NCBI RefSeq assembly: GCF_000425185.1
Contig: NZ_AULH01000017.1
Location: 1-64,000 of the forward strand
Length of the DNA stretch: 64,000 nt
Direction: 5' to 3'
Source of the DNA: Pleomorphomonas koreensis DSM 23070
GTDB lineage: Bacteria > Pseudomonadota > Alphaproteobacteria > Rhizobiales > Pleomorphomonadaceae
The translations under genes and the position numbers were made by a program. The notes below the pieces were generated by a model that saw nothing but the letters and a program-made list of their open reading frames with translations, ran no database searches and was not told the DNA's origin. The stretch's first letter is position 1. The number at the start of each line of letters is the position of its first letter. Below, one piece after another: positions 32,424 through 41,427 of the stretch.

Positions 32424-32816
32424 GAACAATCCTGTCGATTATATTGGGGGACTTCCGCGCGGTGGATCCCGACTGGCGGTTTCCACCGGCTTCCGACTGG
32501 ATTTCGGAGTCCAGGAAATCCACCCCGAATTCACCAAGGAAGGGTTTGTTATTGCGCGGTAATTTCGAGCTATCGGGGTGACTTCCGGACGGGGTGGCTT
32601 CCCAAAAATCCGGCCCTGTCGCTGGCGATGCGCCGCGCCTCGCCCGCCAGCATACGATTTTCGCCAGGAAGGACCCTGAATTCGTCTGGAGGCGAGAGCG
32701 AGTTGCGATACGCGCGCCGCTCCCGAGGATAGTCCGAAACCTAGCCCGATCCGCCGTTTTTGTCCGTTCGAAAAGTGTCCGCCGGACACTATTCTCTCTT
32801 CTTCGAGAGACCACGA
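32424..32816. other. non-coding gap between DUF488 and methyltransferase genes
   Basis: About 390 bp without a convincing gene. Frames that stay open here have composition like shadows. It holds a terminator-like hairpin at its right end and probably the promoter of the methyltransferase gene, but no clear -35/-10 pair could be chosen. Confidence 0.5.
32769..32790 (-). terminator. intrinsic terminator after DUF488 gene
   Basis: AGTGTCC-GGC-GGACACT (32774-32790 read on the minus strand) forms a 7-8 bp stem followed by TTTTCG. It lies about 27 bp past the DUF488 stop and would end the operon that starts at the RuvC-like gene. Confidence 0.65.
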
Positions 32817-33359
32817 TTACATGCTGGCAGCCGGATAGACGACCTTTCCCTGCGTTGTTTTCTGCGCTCCGGGCGTTGGCGTAGCGTGATCGACGTGGCC
32901 GGGCGCCATCAGATGATCGACGGCGTGACCGTTCAGTAGCAGGTAGTCGGTGATGATACGGCGATGGCATCGCCACCAGACCGCTTCCGAACACATCAGC
33001 GCCACGCGCTGATTGCGACCGAGGCGGAGCAGTTCATTGAATGCGCCAGCGAACTCATCACCCAGCGCGTAATCGGCGTAGTTGTGAAAACTCCGCACCC
33101 GCCACATGGCGTTGGTGGTTTCGTCGATACCAGGCTGCTTCGATCGCCGCCCACCCAATGCCGCGCAGTGGCGATAGCCGATTTGTATATCCGCGAGATC
33201 GTCCGGCAAGCTGTCGATGTTGAACACGGGATTGGTGCGCGATCGTGGAAACGAGCGAACGTCGATCAGCAGCTTGACTTGCGCCTCGCGCAGCATGTCG
33301 AGAAACTCATCGAGGCTGCGGCTGGAATGTCCGATGGTGGTAAATTGCGCCACCATCAT
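32817..33359 (-). CDS. DUF488 family protein
   Basis: A 180-residue DUF488 protein: TTIGHSSRSLDEFLDML at the N-terminus, LLIDVRSFPRSRTNPVFN at ~30-48, and the C-terminal CSEAVWWRCHRRII motif with its conserved Cys and His. The family is widespread and its biochemical role is not settled; phage copies are frequent. It is the last gene of a tightly overlapping six-gene run that begins with the RuvC-like nuclease, overlapping DUF2945 by four bases. Confidence 0.85.
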   Translation of the reverse strand: MMVAQFTTIGHSSRSLDEFLDMLREAQVKLLIDVRSFPRSRTNPVFNIDSLPDDLADIQIGYRHCAALGGRRSKQPGIDETTNAMWRVRSFHNYADYALGDEFAGAFNELLRLGRNQRVALMCSEAVWWRCHRRIITDYLLLNGHAVDHLMAPGHVDHATPTPGAQKTTQGKVVYPAASM

Positions 33360-33565
33360 TTGGTCTTCGTCAATGCGCCTTCCTTGTGCGCGGCGATGTG
33401 ATCGGTCTTGTCGCTTTTGATTTCATATTGCGGATCATCTTTCGACGCGCGATGCGTATGCCCCTTGTAGTCGAAATCAGCGTGATGAACCTTGACGATC
33501 TTGCCGCTGACCCGGCCAGCTTCGGAATTCCAGCTGACGTGATCACCAACAGAAAATTTGCTCAT
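33356..33565 (-). CDS. DUF2945 (HVA1/Tudor-like) small protein
   Basis: A 69-residue protein, MSKFSVGDHVSWNSEAG and then GKIVKVHHADFDYKGHTHRASKDDPQYEIKSD, matching the DUF2945 group of small beta-barrel proteins. A strong GGAGG lies before the ATG at 33565. Homologues are found in bacterial stress contexts and phages, with unknown function; the fold suggests nucleic acid or protein binding. Overlaps on both sides show it is part of the operon. Confidence 0.85.
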   Translation of the reverse strand: MSKFSVGDHVSWNSEAGRVSGKIVKVHHADFDYKGHTHRASKDDPQYEIKSDKTDHIAAHKEGALTKTK

Positions 33566-34080
33566 ATCGTCCTCCATTGTTTTGAAAATGTTTCAGTGAC
33601 AGCATTGTTCCTCGAACGCCCATCTGGCCCGCTGTGCGTTGCGTCGCGCGCGCCTACGTCTCGCACGCTGTCGATGACACGTCGCCGCGACCGGCCTTGC
33701 GGGACTGGTTTCTGGTTCAAGCGGCAGGCGATGACGCAGAGCGCATAAAGCCAGCGTTCGTTGGCGGCGGAGCGCTGCAACCCGACCGTCCAGCAGATGG
33801 CTTTCCAGCGCTCGCCGTGCGCACGCAACCAGACGATCTTGCCATCGATCGGATCGAGACCAATCGTCCAGCCGAGTGTCTCCTCCATCCGGCTGATGGC
33901 GGCAGGCGACGGCAGCACGCGCATCGGTTTTGGTTCCTGTCCGACCAGGTCGGCGAACTCGAGCAGATATTCCGGCCAGGTATTAAAGTAGTCTTGCCGG
34001 CGCCGCTCTGGAAGGCGTTTCAACACCGATGCGGCTTCGGAGAGTCGCGCTTCGACGAGGCTTGGTGTCCACTGGGTCAT
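33562..34080 (-). CDS. DUF6362 phage protein
   Basis: A 172-residue product from the ATG at 34080 (MTQWTPSLVEARLSEAASVL). It includes the block RRQDYFNTWPEYLLEFAD and a conserved ALCVIACRLN-like helix near residue 135, as in the DUF6362 family found in alphaproteobacterial phages. A basic segment with KAICWTVGLQRSAANERWLY suggests DNA interaction. Function is unknown. Starts and stops overlap the neighbours by ATGA. Confidence 0.72.
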   Translation of the reverse strand: MTQWTPSLVEARLSEAASVLKRLPERRRQDYFNTWPEYLLEFADLVGQEPKPMRVLPSPAAISRMEETLGWTIGLDPIDGKIVWLRAHGERWKAICWTVGLQRSAANERWLYALCVIACRLNQKPVPQGRSRRRVIDSVRDVGARDATHSGPDGRSRNNAVTETFSKQWRTI

Positions 34081-34283
34081 TTCCGCACCTCGTTCTGCAA
34101 GGGACGCGCACCGTAAAGCCGGTCGCCGAGCTGCCGGACCAGTTCGCGTTCCGGCCAGGTGAGCCGGTGATCGTCGAGCGACACGGCAAGCAGTCCCTGA
34201 TCGCGCCAACCGTCGCGCTTGATCTGATCGGGATCGCGGCGGTGACCGCCATAGCCGGGTGGCATGAAGCGCATGGTTCTCAC
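34077..34283 (-). CDS. small basic phage protein, 68 aa
   Basis: A GTG at 34283 overlaps the previous stop (GTGA); an ATG at 34274 is an alternative start. The product is basic, with PGYGGHRRDPDQIKRDGW and then a helix LTWPERELVRQLGDRLYG. I recognise no family. Overlaps at both ends support it being a real gene of the operon. Confidence 0.55.
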   Translation of the reverse strand: MRTMRFMPPGYGGHRRDPDQIKRDGWRDQGLLAVSLDDHRLTWPERELVRQLGDRLYGARPLQNEVRK

Positions 34284-34612
34284 GGCTGCACCTCCGGCAT
34301 CAGCGCGGTCCCTGCAGCGGCAACCAGATCGACGACAGCGCCGATAACCGAGGCCGGCGCGGCATTGCCGAAGCGTCCCATGCTGGCGGCCAGATCGTTC
34401 GGCACCACGCCATGCTGGATCAAGCAGGACACCACGACGCAGGCATCCGCCAGCAGTGCATCCATGCTCGACCCGCTGCGAGCGCCATGAATGAACACCT
34501 CGCCAGGCCGGCCGTCGGGATAGAACCCGATCGTGACCATGAAGCGCGCACCGCCATGCTCGAGCGCAATCGTCTCGGCGGCGCGGCGATCGGGAAGACG
34601 AAAGCGCGTCAT
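34280..34612 (-). CDS. stand-alone TSCPD-like domain protein
   Basis: A 110-residue protein from the ATG at 34612. The pattern is a GFYPDGRPGEVFIHGARSGS block followed by a helix (DALLADACVVVSCLIQHGV) and an ending ASMGRFGNAAPASVIG. This is the shape of the TSCPD domain, otherwise the C-terminal part of B12-dependent ribonucleotide reductases. No reductase gene is near. In phages it may modify or mimic nucleotide reduction control, which is inference. Confidence 0.7.
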   Translation of the reverse strand: MTRFRLPDRRAAETIALEHGGARFMVTIGFYPDGRPGEVFIHGARSGSSMDALLADACVVVSCLIQHGVVPNDLAASMGRFGNAAPASVIGAVVDLVAAAGTALMPEVQP

Positions 34613-35145
34613 CGCACACCTCCGCTGGTCTCGATCGCCCACAGCAGGAGCGCGATGGCGTCGGCCTCGTTGTCATCGGCGGGTGCAAAGCCGCGGTCAC
34701 GAATAGCGGTGATCATCGCGGCCTTGTCGGCATTGCCTTTGGTCGTCGCGTGCCGCTTGATGGTGCCGACCGGGACACCCTGATAGGCGATACCGTGGTG
34801 CTCGCACCACGCCGTCAGCGTGGCCATCAACCCGCCATAGACATGCGCGGCATCGGTACCGGCATGGCGACGGACCTCCTCGAACCAGATGGCGGCAATC
34901 GGGCCGGACAGCCGGTCGGTCTCGGCAAGCCAGTTGGCAAAGCGCAGATAGCGCATACCGCCACCATCGAAGCGACTGTGACGCAGCGACACCGTTCCGC
35001 TGGTGATCAGACCATCGGCATTGCGCAGTGCCCAACCCGTCGTGGTGCCGAGGTCGAGCGCGACGATGCAGCGATGATGCGGTGTCGTGACAGACGACGC
35101 TGGGATTGCGTCACGGCTCGTGATGCGCAGAGTCGGGTCAGCCAT
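34609..35145 (-). CDS. RuvC-like Holliday junction resolvase
   Basis: A 178-residue protein from the ATG at 35145. It has the RNase H-like acidic set of RuvC: Asp31 in VALDLGTTTGWAL, Glu89/90 in WFEEVRR, and Asp158/Asp162 in DDNEADAIALLLW, plus HVYGGL and IKRHATTKGNADKAAM. It would cut recombination or replication junctions before packaging. It is first in a run of overlapping genes downstream of a palindrome-rich region. Confidence 0.87.
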   Translation of the reverse strand: MADPTLRITSRDAIPASSVTTPHHRCIVALDLGTTTGWALRNADGLITSGTVSLRHSRFDGGGMRYLRFANWLAETDRLSGPIAAIWFEEVRRHAGTDAAHVYGGLMATLTAWCEHHGIAYQGVPVGTIKRHATTKGNADKAAMITAIRDRGFAPADDNEADAIALLLWAIETSGGVR

Positions 35146-35483
35146 GAGTGGTCTCCTTCGTGGTTGGCTGCTCGGGTGGGAGACGACGGCGGTCATGTGC
35201 TTGGCGGTACGGGACCGCCGTCGTCGGATTGGGAGATGGGAGACCCGTCAGGGCGGCCCGCGCGCGAGGCCCTTACGCATGGGATGAGTGGCCCACCCTG
35301 CGGGGTGGCCATCCCATACGTAGTATGGGGGTTTGACACCTAACTGTTCCGGGGAGAGCAAGTGACTGAATTCATTTCGGAATAAGACTTCATGAAGTCT
35401 TCGGGCATGAGTTAGGGGCCTAACTCTTATTTGCTCGTAACCCGCTGATTTTGTTGAGTGCACAGTTGGCGCTGTCATATGAG
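35146..35483. promoter_or_regulatory. palindrome-rich regulatory region
   Basis: About 340 bp without a gene. It contains an imperfect long inverted repeat (35276-35320, arms around GGCCACCCC), a perfect 16-bp palindrome AGACTTCATGAAGTCT (35385-35400), an interrupted palindrome GAGTTAGG-GG-CCTAACTC (35409-35426) and, just inside the next gene, ACTCATATGAGT (35493-35504) within a larger 9-bp inverted repeat. GAGTTAGG recurs at 35501. The region is AT-richer than the genes around it. It could be operators for a phage regulator or part of a replication origin. Confidence 0.6.
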
Positions 35484-37805
35484 TCAGGCCTCACTCATAT
35501 GAGTTAGGTCGTCTTCGAGCCCCTCCGGGTAGACCCAGACAACGGGGTTTTCGACCTGCAGACAGAGCCCGGATTGGGGGCATTTGAAGTGGCTGGGCAG
35601 GACCGGACGGGCGGTTGTGGTGACCTCGCCGGTAGCCGGATCGACATGCTCGACGGGTGCGCCGAACTGCATGCCCTCGACGCAGAGATAGCCGAAGCGC
35701 GACCGGGTGACGGGGAAGCCGAAGCCAGAGGGGTCGCGCAGGAATTTCACGAAGCCCTTGGTCGCCAGCACGCTGAGCCGCTCGCGGATGGTGTGCTTGC
35801 TGCCCAGACCGCTCTGGTTCTCGAAAGTCTCTGCGAATTGCATCGCGGTGTAGAGGCGCTCGCTGATCGCCTCGTCCAGCAGCATGCCGAGGATGACATC
35901 GTGCTTACGCAGTCGCTCGGCATCGAACTTCGCTCCGACCTCCTTGCGCACCAGGCGCTCGTTCATCGGGTTCAGTTCGACCCATTCGCCTTTCACCTTG
36001 TCGATCAGCTTGCCCGCCAGCGCGGGACCGTTGCGCAGTTCGATCTCCAGCCTGCGAACAGTGCTGTCCTCGTCGGGCCGGTGCATGAGCAGCCCCGACG
36101 TGTAGAAGCCGCGTAGCGCGCTGGCGCCGGAGAGCGCGAGGAAGGGATCGTCCTTGACCTGGTGCTTGCTGGCCTTGCGGGTGTGGTGGGCGAGGATGAC
36201 CCCCGCGTCCGGATTGACCGCCTCGCGGAGAAGCTCCACCCGGTCCTTGAGGAAGAACATCATGGCGGTGTTGTCGTTCTCGCCGCCGCCTTCGGGGCCG
36301 CCATCGAAGAGGTTGCGGATCGGGTCGATGACGATGATGTCGGGCGGCGCATCTGGGAACGCGGCGCGGATAGCCTCGGCCACGCGGGCGACGCCCTCCG
36401 CGTCGAGCAACAGCTTCAGCTTCGGCGTGGCCACGAAGGTATCGCGCGCGGCAGCGATCACGACGGTGGGCAGCGCGATCTGCTGCATCCGTTCGCGCAG
36501 GTAGTGATACTGGATCTCGGCTTGCAGATAGAACACGCGCAGCGGCCGGGGCGGCGTGAAGCCGAGGAATGGCACGCCCGCCGCCATGTGGACGAGCCAT
36601 GAGATCAGGAAGTCGCTCTTGCCGACCTTGGCCGCGCCGCCCAGCACCAGAAGGCCGCCCAGCGTCAGCACGCGCGGTGCGATGATGTCCGCGGGCATCG
36701 GGCTCATGTCGTCGAGCAGCGCGCCGAGACTGAAGGTCGGGAGCGGGCTGGCCGGAGCGTCGGTGCCTGCCGCGCGCAGCAGCGGCGGGCCGTTGCGGGT
36801 CACATGCAGCGCCCAGAGCCGTTCGGCCTCGGCCAGCAGCCGATCGAGCGGCCAGGACGGGCGCAGCATGGCGGCGTTGTAGCCGCAGATCGCTTCCCAG
36901 CCCGCGAAGGGATCGAGCCGGCCCTCATGCACCAGGCGGATGTAATGACCGATGGCGGCGCTGGCCCCCTGGAAACGCGACCAGTCATCGACCGCGCCCT
37001 CGCGCACCGGCGTGGTGAGAACGGCGTCGATGGTGGGTTTGGCCGTTGGGGCCGAGAGGTCGCTGGCGAAGCCGACGCCCGGCAGCGGCGGCATATCGGC
37101 GACCCGCTCGGCGAAATCCGCAAGGTCCACCTCGACGGCGCGATGTTCACGGATCTGCACGAGCCGCTGATGGCCATGCTTGTGATAGACTGTGCCGGGC
37201 ACCCGGATCGGCTGGTGCGCCGAACGGAAATGCGTGTCGCCGCCGACCTTCACGGCGATCTCGCCGCGCAGGCGGCAGAGGGTGGCGAGATCCTCTCCCT
37301 CGGCGGGTTCGGTCAGCTTCCACCAGACATGAAGCTTGGTCGCGCCCTCGGGCGTGCGGCCGCCACTTTCGATGATCAGCGTGGGCGTGCCGATGTGGAG
37401 GGTGAGGTGGTCGAGCTTGGCCGGAATGTCGCCCGCGTCGAGATCGACGACGATGGCCTGCATCTGCAGCACATCGGCGGCGCGGGCCTGCCCCTGTTCT
37501 GCGACCGTGCCGGGGATGACATAGACCGCGGCACCCTCGCGGTTGGCCCATGCCGCGAAGGTCGCGAGCTTCTCGGGCGCAGTATCGTCGGCCGGGATCC
37601 AGATGTTGTGCGGCTTACCGTCCCGGCCCTGACCCTTGTCATAGAGCCCGCGCAGCGGAATCAGTCCCTCGCACCAGCTGAAGACCGTGTCGAGGAAGGT
37701 GGCGATCTGCTTGGGGTCGGGATCGCAACCGAAGGGGTTCTCGGACGGCGGCCCGTCGTTGAAGTCCATCCACGGGTTGAAGTGCAGGATGCTGTCGTCA
37801 CTCAT
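35484..37805 (-). CDS. primase-helicase-like protein (RepA/DnaB-type ATPase)
   Basis: A 773-residue protein from the ATG at 37805. Residues ~1-250 resemble an archaeo-eukaryotic-type primase/RepB-like region (VVDLDAGDIPAK at ~120, THFRSAHQPIRVPGTVYHK at ~195). A RecA-like ATPase follows, with Walker A GGAAKVGKSD near residue 400 and IIVIDPIRNLFDGG as Walker B. The C-terminus has a winged-helix-like segment. It likely starts and unwinds phage replication. It overlaps the PD-(D/E)XK nuclease stop by ATGA. Confidence 0.85.
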   Translation of the reverse strand: MSDDSILHFNPWMDFNDGPPSENPFGCDPDPKQIATFLDTVFSWCEGLIPLRGLYDKGQGRDGKPHNIWIPADDTAPEKLATFAAWANREGAAVYVIPGTVAEQGQARAADVLQMQAIVVDLDAGDIPAKLDHLTLHIGTPTLIIESGGRTPEGATKLHVWWKLTEPAEGEDLATLCRLRGEIAVKVGGDTHFRSAHQPIRVPGTVYHKHGHQRLVQIREHRAVEVDLADFAERVADMPPLPGVGFASDLSAPTAKPTIDAVLTTPVREGAVDDWSRFQGASAAIGHYIRLVHEGRLDPFAGWEAICGYNAAMLRPSWPLDRLLAEAERLWALHVTRNGPPLLRAAGTDAPASPLPTFSLGALLDDMSPMPADIIAPRVLTLGGLLVLGGAAKVGKSDFLISWLVHMAAGVPFLGFTPPRPLRVFYLQAEIQYHYLRERMQQIALPTVVIAAARDTFVATPKLKLLLDAEGVARVAEAIRAAFPDAPPDIIVIDPIRNLFDGGPEGGGENDNTAMMFFLKDRVELLREAVNPDAGVILAHHTRKASKHQVKDDPFLALSGASALRGFYTSGLLMHRPDEDSTVRRLEIELRNGPALAGKLIDKVKGEWVELNPMNERLVRKEVGAKFDAERLRKHDVILGMLLDEAISERLYTAMQFAETFENQSGLGSKHTIRERLSVLATKGFVKFLRDPSGFGFPVTRSRFGYLCVEGMQFGAPVEHVDPATGEVTTTARPVLPSHFKCPQSGLCLQVENPVVWVYPEGLEDDLTHMSEA

Positions 37806-38569
37806 GCCGGCAGCCCCCAGCAGCGCTCGGCCCACGGGCAGAAACGGCATTCGAAGAAGTCCGGCGCGGTGGCGATGCGCGGCAAGAGCTCGCCCGCGTC
37901 GGTCGCCTGCAGGATACGCACGCCACGGTCGGACATGCGCTGCGCGAGATCGGCGTCGAAGGGCACCTGCTCATGGTGAAGCTCGGCGGTGTCCTTGTTG
38001 ATCGCGGTGAAGAGCGCGGGCGCCGCGCTGATGCCGGGCACGCTTCCTTCCATGTAGGCCTGATAGAGCGCGATCTGGGCGGCGTAGACCGGCTTCGATT
38101 TGGTCACGCCATCCTTGACGCAGGCGCGCCAGTTCTTGGCATTCATCGTCTTGCATTCCCAGAGTGCGGGAACGGCGAGCCCGAAGCCCTCAGGCCCTGA
38201 CGCGATGATGCCGTCGACATGACCGCGGATGCGCCCGCCCGCGACTTCGAACCCGAACTGGCCGCCATCTGAACGGTTGCCTTTGCGGGTGTAGAGGTCA
38301 AAGCCCGCGCCGCGCAGCCACGCCACGGCCAGATCCTCGAGCGCGTGGCCGATGGCGAAGATACGCAGGGTCTGGCCGCTGAAATCCTGGCCCTCGTCCT
38401 TCGGCGTGGCCGTGAACTCGAACTGCAGGGCGCGCTCGCAAGGCTGTCCAAGGCGCGAACCGCCCAGATAGTCGCGCGGCGGCCGCGTTGCCTGATCGGC
38501 GGTCAGGGCCTGATCGACGGCGGCATTGACGCGGTCGGCGAAGCTCGGGCGGCGGTTGAAATCCAGCAT
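37802..38569 (-). CDS. PD-(D/E)XK exonuclease, Cas4/AddB-like
   Basis: A 255-residue protein. Nuclease motifs are GHVDG at ~115 and WECKTMN at ~135. An early cysteine (GQPCERAL at ~48) and a C-terminal cluster FFECRFCPWAERCW suggest an iron-sulfur cluster like that of Cas4/AddB nucleases. Phages use such enzymes to resect DNA ends for recombination. It sits between the primase-helicase and DUF6511 genes in the replication module. Confidence 0.85.
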   Translation of the reverse strand: MLDFNRRPSFADRVNAAVDQALTADQATRPPRDYLGGSRLGQPCERALQFEFTATPKDEGQDFSGQTLRIFAIGHALEDLAVAWLRGAGFDLYTRKGNRSDGGQFGFEVAGGRIRGHVDGIIASGPEGFGLAVPALWECKTMNAKNWRACVKDGVTKSKPVYAAQIALYQAYMEGSVPGISAAPALFTAINKDTAELHHEQVPFDADLAQRMSDRGVRILQATDAGELLPRIATAPDFFECRFCPWAERCWGLPA

Positions 38570-38979
38570 CAGAACGGCACCTCCGGCGTCTGCGCCCGGG
38601 CGATGTCGGACATCGCCTCGCGGAAGCCCTCGACAGCTTCCTCGATCAGGGCGCGCATTTGCGCCTCGGTCAGATCGGCGAGCGGGGTGGCCCAGCCGAT
38701 CTCGTCCATCAGCAGCGCCACGCGCTTCATGGTGGCGGTGACGGCGACGCGTTCCTCCTCGGTCAGGTCAACCATGGCGGAACGCCTCCGCGCCAAGCGC
38801 GTCCAGAAGGACTGGCAGGGCATCGAGCAGAACCAGACCGAGGGCCGGGGTCGCTTCGACCGGAACGGATCGGACCAGCCAAAACCACGGGTGGGTTGCC
38901 GGCAGACAGCACAGAGCGCTCCACGCGGATGCCAGAGCCGCCGCCGGTCCTCGGCCGTGATGGGGATGGAGGAGGTCAT
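38569..38979 (-). CDS. DUF6511 protein with zinc-binding N-terminus
   Basis: A 136-residue protein. The first ~60 residues hold cysteine pairs (CAVCRQPTRGFGW and FCSMPC) that likely bind zinc. The second half is helical (VDLTEEERVAVTATMK, later GWATPLADLTEAQMRALIE), matching the DUF6511 family of phage proteins encoded next to helicases. It shares one base with the nuclease start. Function is unknown; DNA binding is suggested by the zinc motif. Confidence 0.72.
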   Translation of the reverse strand: MTSSIPITAEDRRRLWHPRGALCAVCRQPTRGFGWSDPFRSKRPRPSVWFCSMPCQSFWTRLARRRSAMVDLTEEERVAVTATMKRVALLMDEIGWATPLADLTEAQMRALIEEAVEGFREAMSDIARAQTPEVPF

Positions 38980-38982
38980 GGA

Positions 38983-40686
38983 TCATGCTGCCCTCCGTTC
39001 GGGAGCGGCAGCCGCGTCGATCAGCTGCAGGATGGCCCGTTTGTTGAAGCCGAAGGTCATCAGTGCCGAGGCGCGGTAGCGCGTCAGGCCGAAGTCATGT
39101 CGACACTCGGGCGGCAGATACTGCAGCTGCTTTTCGGTTGGCGGCTGGCGCAGCCAGGAGCGGGTCTTGAAGGCGCTCTCGTCGGTCTCGTGGGTGTTCA
39201 GCCAGTCGTCGGCCTGCGCGAGGCAGACCGTCCGTTCGCCCACGCCCAGCAGATGCGGGCGGTCGCCCTTGGCCCCGCCGATGGCGTACCAGACCCCGTC
39301 GAGCCAGAAGATGCCGCCCCAGGCGGTGAAGCCGGTGGCCATCATCGCATCGTCGGTGCCGAAGAGGTCGACCCATGCGAAGCTGGACCGCTTCAACAGG
39401 TCGATCTCGGTCATCATGAAACCCGACAGCGGGACAGTGCCGCCGCCGTCGCCAGCACCTTCGTCCTCACGCGGGAATGCCTCGCCGCAGAGCGGGCATT
39501 CGGTGGCGGCGAGCGGAATGTCGGCGCCGCAGTTGGGGCAAGCCTTGGTCGGCGCATCGCCAGTCTCGGCCTTGCCATTAAGATCGACATCCTGCTCCAG
39601 CGTGCCGTGGATCAGGCTCGAGGTGCCGAAGTCGAGGACGACGCAGTCGGTCTTGACGACGCCGGGATGTTCCTCGGGATCGACGGTGCGCAATCCGCGC
39701 CCAACCATCTGGATCATGGTCGATTTGTAGGAGCTCGGCCGCAACAGCACGACGCAGGAGGTGGGCGGGTGGTCCCATCCTTCGGTCAGCACCGCGACGT
39801 TGACGATCACGCGGATGTCGCCCGCCGCGTAGCTGGCGAGGATCGCCTTGCGCGCCTCGGCCGCCAGATCGCCATGGATCAGCGCGGCGGAAACGCCTGC
39901 CGCCCTGAACGCCTCGGTGACGTGTTCAGCATGCGCGACGGTGGAGCAGAACACCACGGTCTGGCGGTCGCCTGCTTTCTCCTTCCAGTGACGGATCACT
40001 TCGTCGGTGACCGGAGCGCAGTCCATGATCTCCGCCACTTCCGCCATGTCGAAATCCGACATGGTCTTGCGCACCGCACGCAACTCGTCCTGCACGCCGA
40101 CATCGATGACGAAAGTGCGCGGCGGCACCAGATGGCCCGAGGCGATCAGCTCACCCAGCCGCACCTGGTCGGCGACATTGTCGAAAACCTCGCGCAGCCC
40201 CTTGCGGTCGCCGCGGTTCGGCGTCGCCGTGACACCGAAAATTCGGGCATCCGGATTGGCCTCGCGCACCCGGTCGATGATCCGGCGATAACTGTCGGCG
40301 ACGGCATGGTGCGCCTCGTCGACGACCAGCAGATCGAGGCGCGGCATGTCGGCAAGGTTCGAGGCCCGCGCCAGCGTCGGCACCATGGCGAAGACGACCT
40401 GGCCGCCCCAGGACTTCTCGGTGGCATCGATCACCGATGTGGCGACACCCGGCACCACGCGCTGGAACTTGGCGCGGTTCTGCGCCGTCAACTCGTCGCG
40501 ATGAGCCAGCACGCAGGCCTTGGCCCCCGTATTCTTTGAAATGGCACCGATCAACTCGCCGGTGACCGCCGAGAGCATGATGGTCTTGCCCGCGCCGGTG
40601 GGCGCCACGCCGAGCGTGTTGCCGCGGGAAGCGAGCGCAGCCACGCTGCGCTCGACGAAGGTCTTCTGCCGGGGGCGCAGGCGCAT
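38983..40686 (-). CDS. DEAD/DEAH-box superfamily 2 helicase
   Basis: A 567-residue SF2 helicase: Walker A APTGAGKT (28-35), DEAH (123-126), GVTATPNRGD (motif III region) and the C-terminal QMVGRGLRTVD (motif VI). After the helicase core a zinc ribbon (CPNCG...CPLCG) near residue 395 is followed by an unrecognised C-terminal domain. It belongs to the replication/recombination module and resembles restriction-type or UvsW-like helicases used to remodel branched DNA. Confidence 0.9.
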   Translation of the reverse strand: MRLRPRQKTFVERSVAALASRGNTLGVAPTGAGKTIMLSAVTGELIGAISKNTGAKACVLAHRDELTAQNRAKFQRVVPGVATSVIDATEKSWGGQVVFAMVPTLARASNLADMPRLDLLVVDEAHHAVADSYRRIIDRVREANPDARIFGVTATPNRGDRKGLREVFDNVADQVRLGELIASGHLVPPRTFVIDVGVQDELRAVRKTMSDFDMAEVAEIMDCAPVTDEVIRHWKEKAGDRQTVVFCSTVAHAEHVTEAFRAAGVSAALIHGDLAAEARKAILASYAAGDIRVIVNVAVLTEGWDHPPTSCVVLLRPSSYKSTMIQMVGRGLRTVDPEEHPGVVKTDCVVLDFGTSSLIHGTLEQDVDLNGKAETGDAPTKACPNCGADIPLAATECPLCGEAFPREDEGAGDGGGTVPLSGFMMTEIDLLKRSSFAWVDLFGTDDAMMATGFTAWGGIFWLDGVWYAIGGAKGDRPHLLGVGERTVCLAQADDWLNTHETDESAFKTRSWLRQPPTEKQLQYLPPECRHDFGLTRYRASALMTFGFNKRAILQLIDAAAAPERRAA

Positions 40687-40699
40687 GGCCGGTCTCCCC

Positions 40700-41323
40700 T
40701 TACTGCGCCCAGCTCGGCCGACCGGCGTTGCCGGGGGCGGACACGGGCTGGCTGGGCTGGGTGGCCGTGGCGGGCTGCTGCGGGGCGTGGCCCTGCGCCG
40801 GGGTGGCGGTGAACTGCGGCGCGACCGTGCCCATCAGCGCGGCATAGTCGCGGTGATCCGGGGTGACCGCGGCGCGGATCTCGTTCTTGTCCTCGCCGTT
40901 GGTGTCGGTGCCGATGTCGATGCGGGCCACGAACTCGATACCGTCGAGATCGCCGAAGCCGTTGATACGCCTGCGGCCCTGCGCCTCGGGCGAGTTGTCC
41001 TTGTCGGACACGCCGCGCGCCGAGTTGAGGATGCCGCGGATCAGGCCGCGCCCCATATTGGCCCAGTCCGGGCCCTTGGGGCTGTAGAGGCCGATCAGCG
41101 ACCAGATCTTGCGGCGGGCGTAGGGCCCTTCGAGCACCGTGTATTCGGCGTCGAGATAGACGGCGCCGGTGGCGGCGCGGCGCGCCCAGCCGCCGGTCCA
41201 GCCTTGCGAGGGGTCGTCGAAGCCGCCGGGGCGGAGCGTCAGGCGCACCTTGGCGAGCGTGCCCTTCGGAATGACGTTGGTGTTGGATTGGGCGGAGTTG
41301 AAGTCGTTCCAGATGCCGGACAT
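40700..41323 (-). CDS. putative phage ssDNA-binding protein
   Basis: A 207-residue protein from the ATG at 41323. A beta-rich N-terminal part (VIPKGTLAKVRLTLRPGG, then KIWSLIGLYSPKGPDWANMGR) is followed by a Gln/Pro/Ala-rich tail ending in RPSWAQ. This plan, an OB-like core with an acid or Pro-rich flexible tail, and the position beside a RecA-like NTPase suggest a single-strand DNA-binding partner. The sequence alone does not prove it. Confidence 0.55.
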   Translation of the reverse strand: MSGIWNDFNSAQSNTNVIPKGTLAKVRLTLRPGGFDDPSQGWTGGWARRAATGAVYLDAEYTVLEGPYARRKIWSLIGLYSPKGPDWANMGRGLIRGILNSARGVSDKDNSPEAQGRRRINGFGDLDGIEFVARIDIGTDTNGEDKNEIRAAVTPDHRDYAALMGTVAPQFTATPAQGHAPQQPATATQPSQPVSAPGNAGRPSWAQ

Positions 41324-41427
41324 GGGCCGCGGCTCCTTATCTGTTAGAGGGTGGGACGCGCAGCGGCGTCGACAGGGGAAAGCCATGCTGGCGACCGGAT
41401 CGGGACACCAGGAATGGCGTGATGTGC

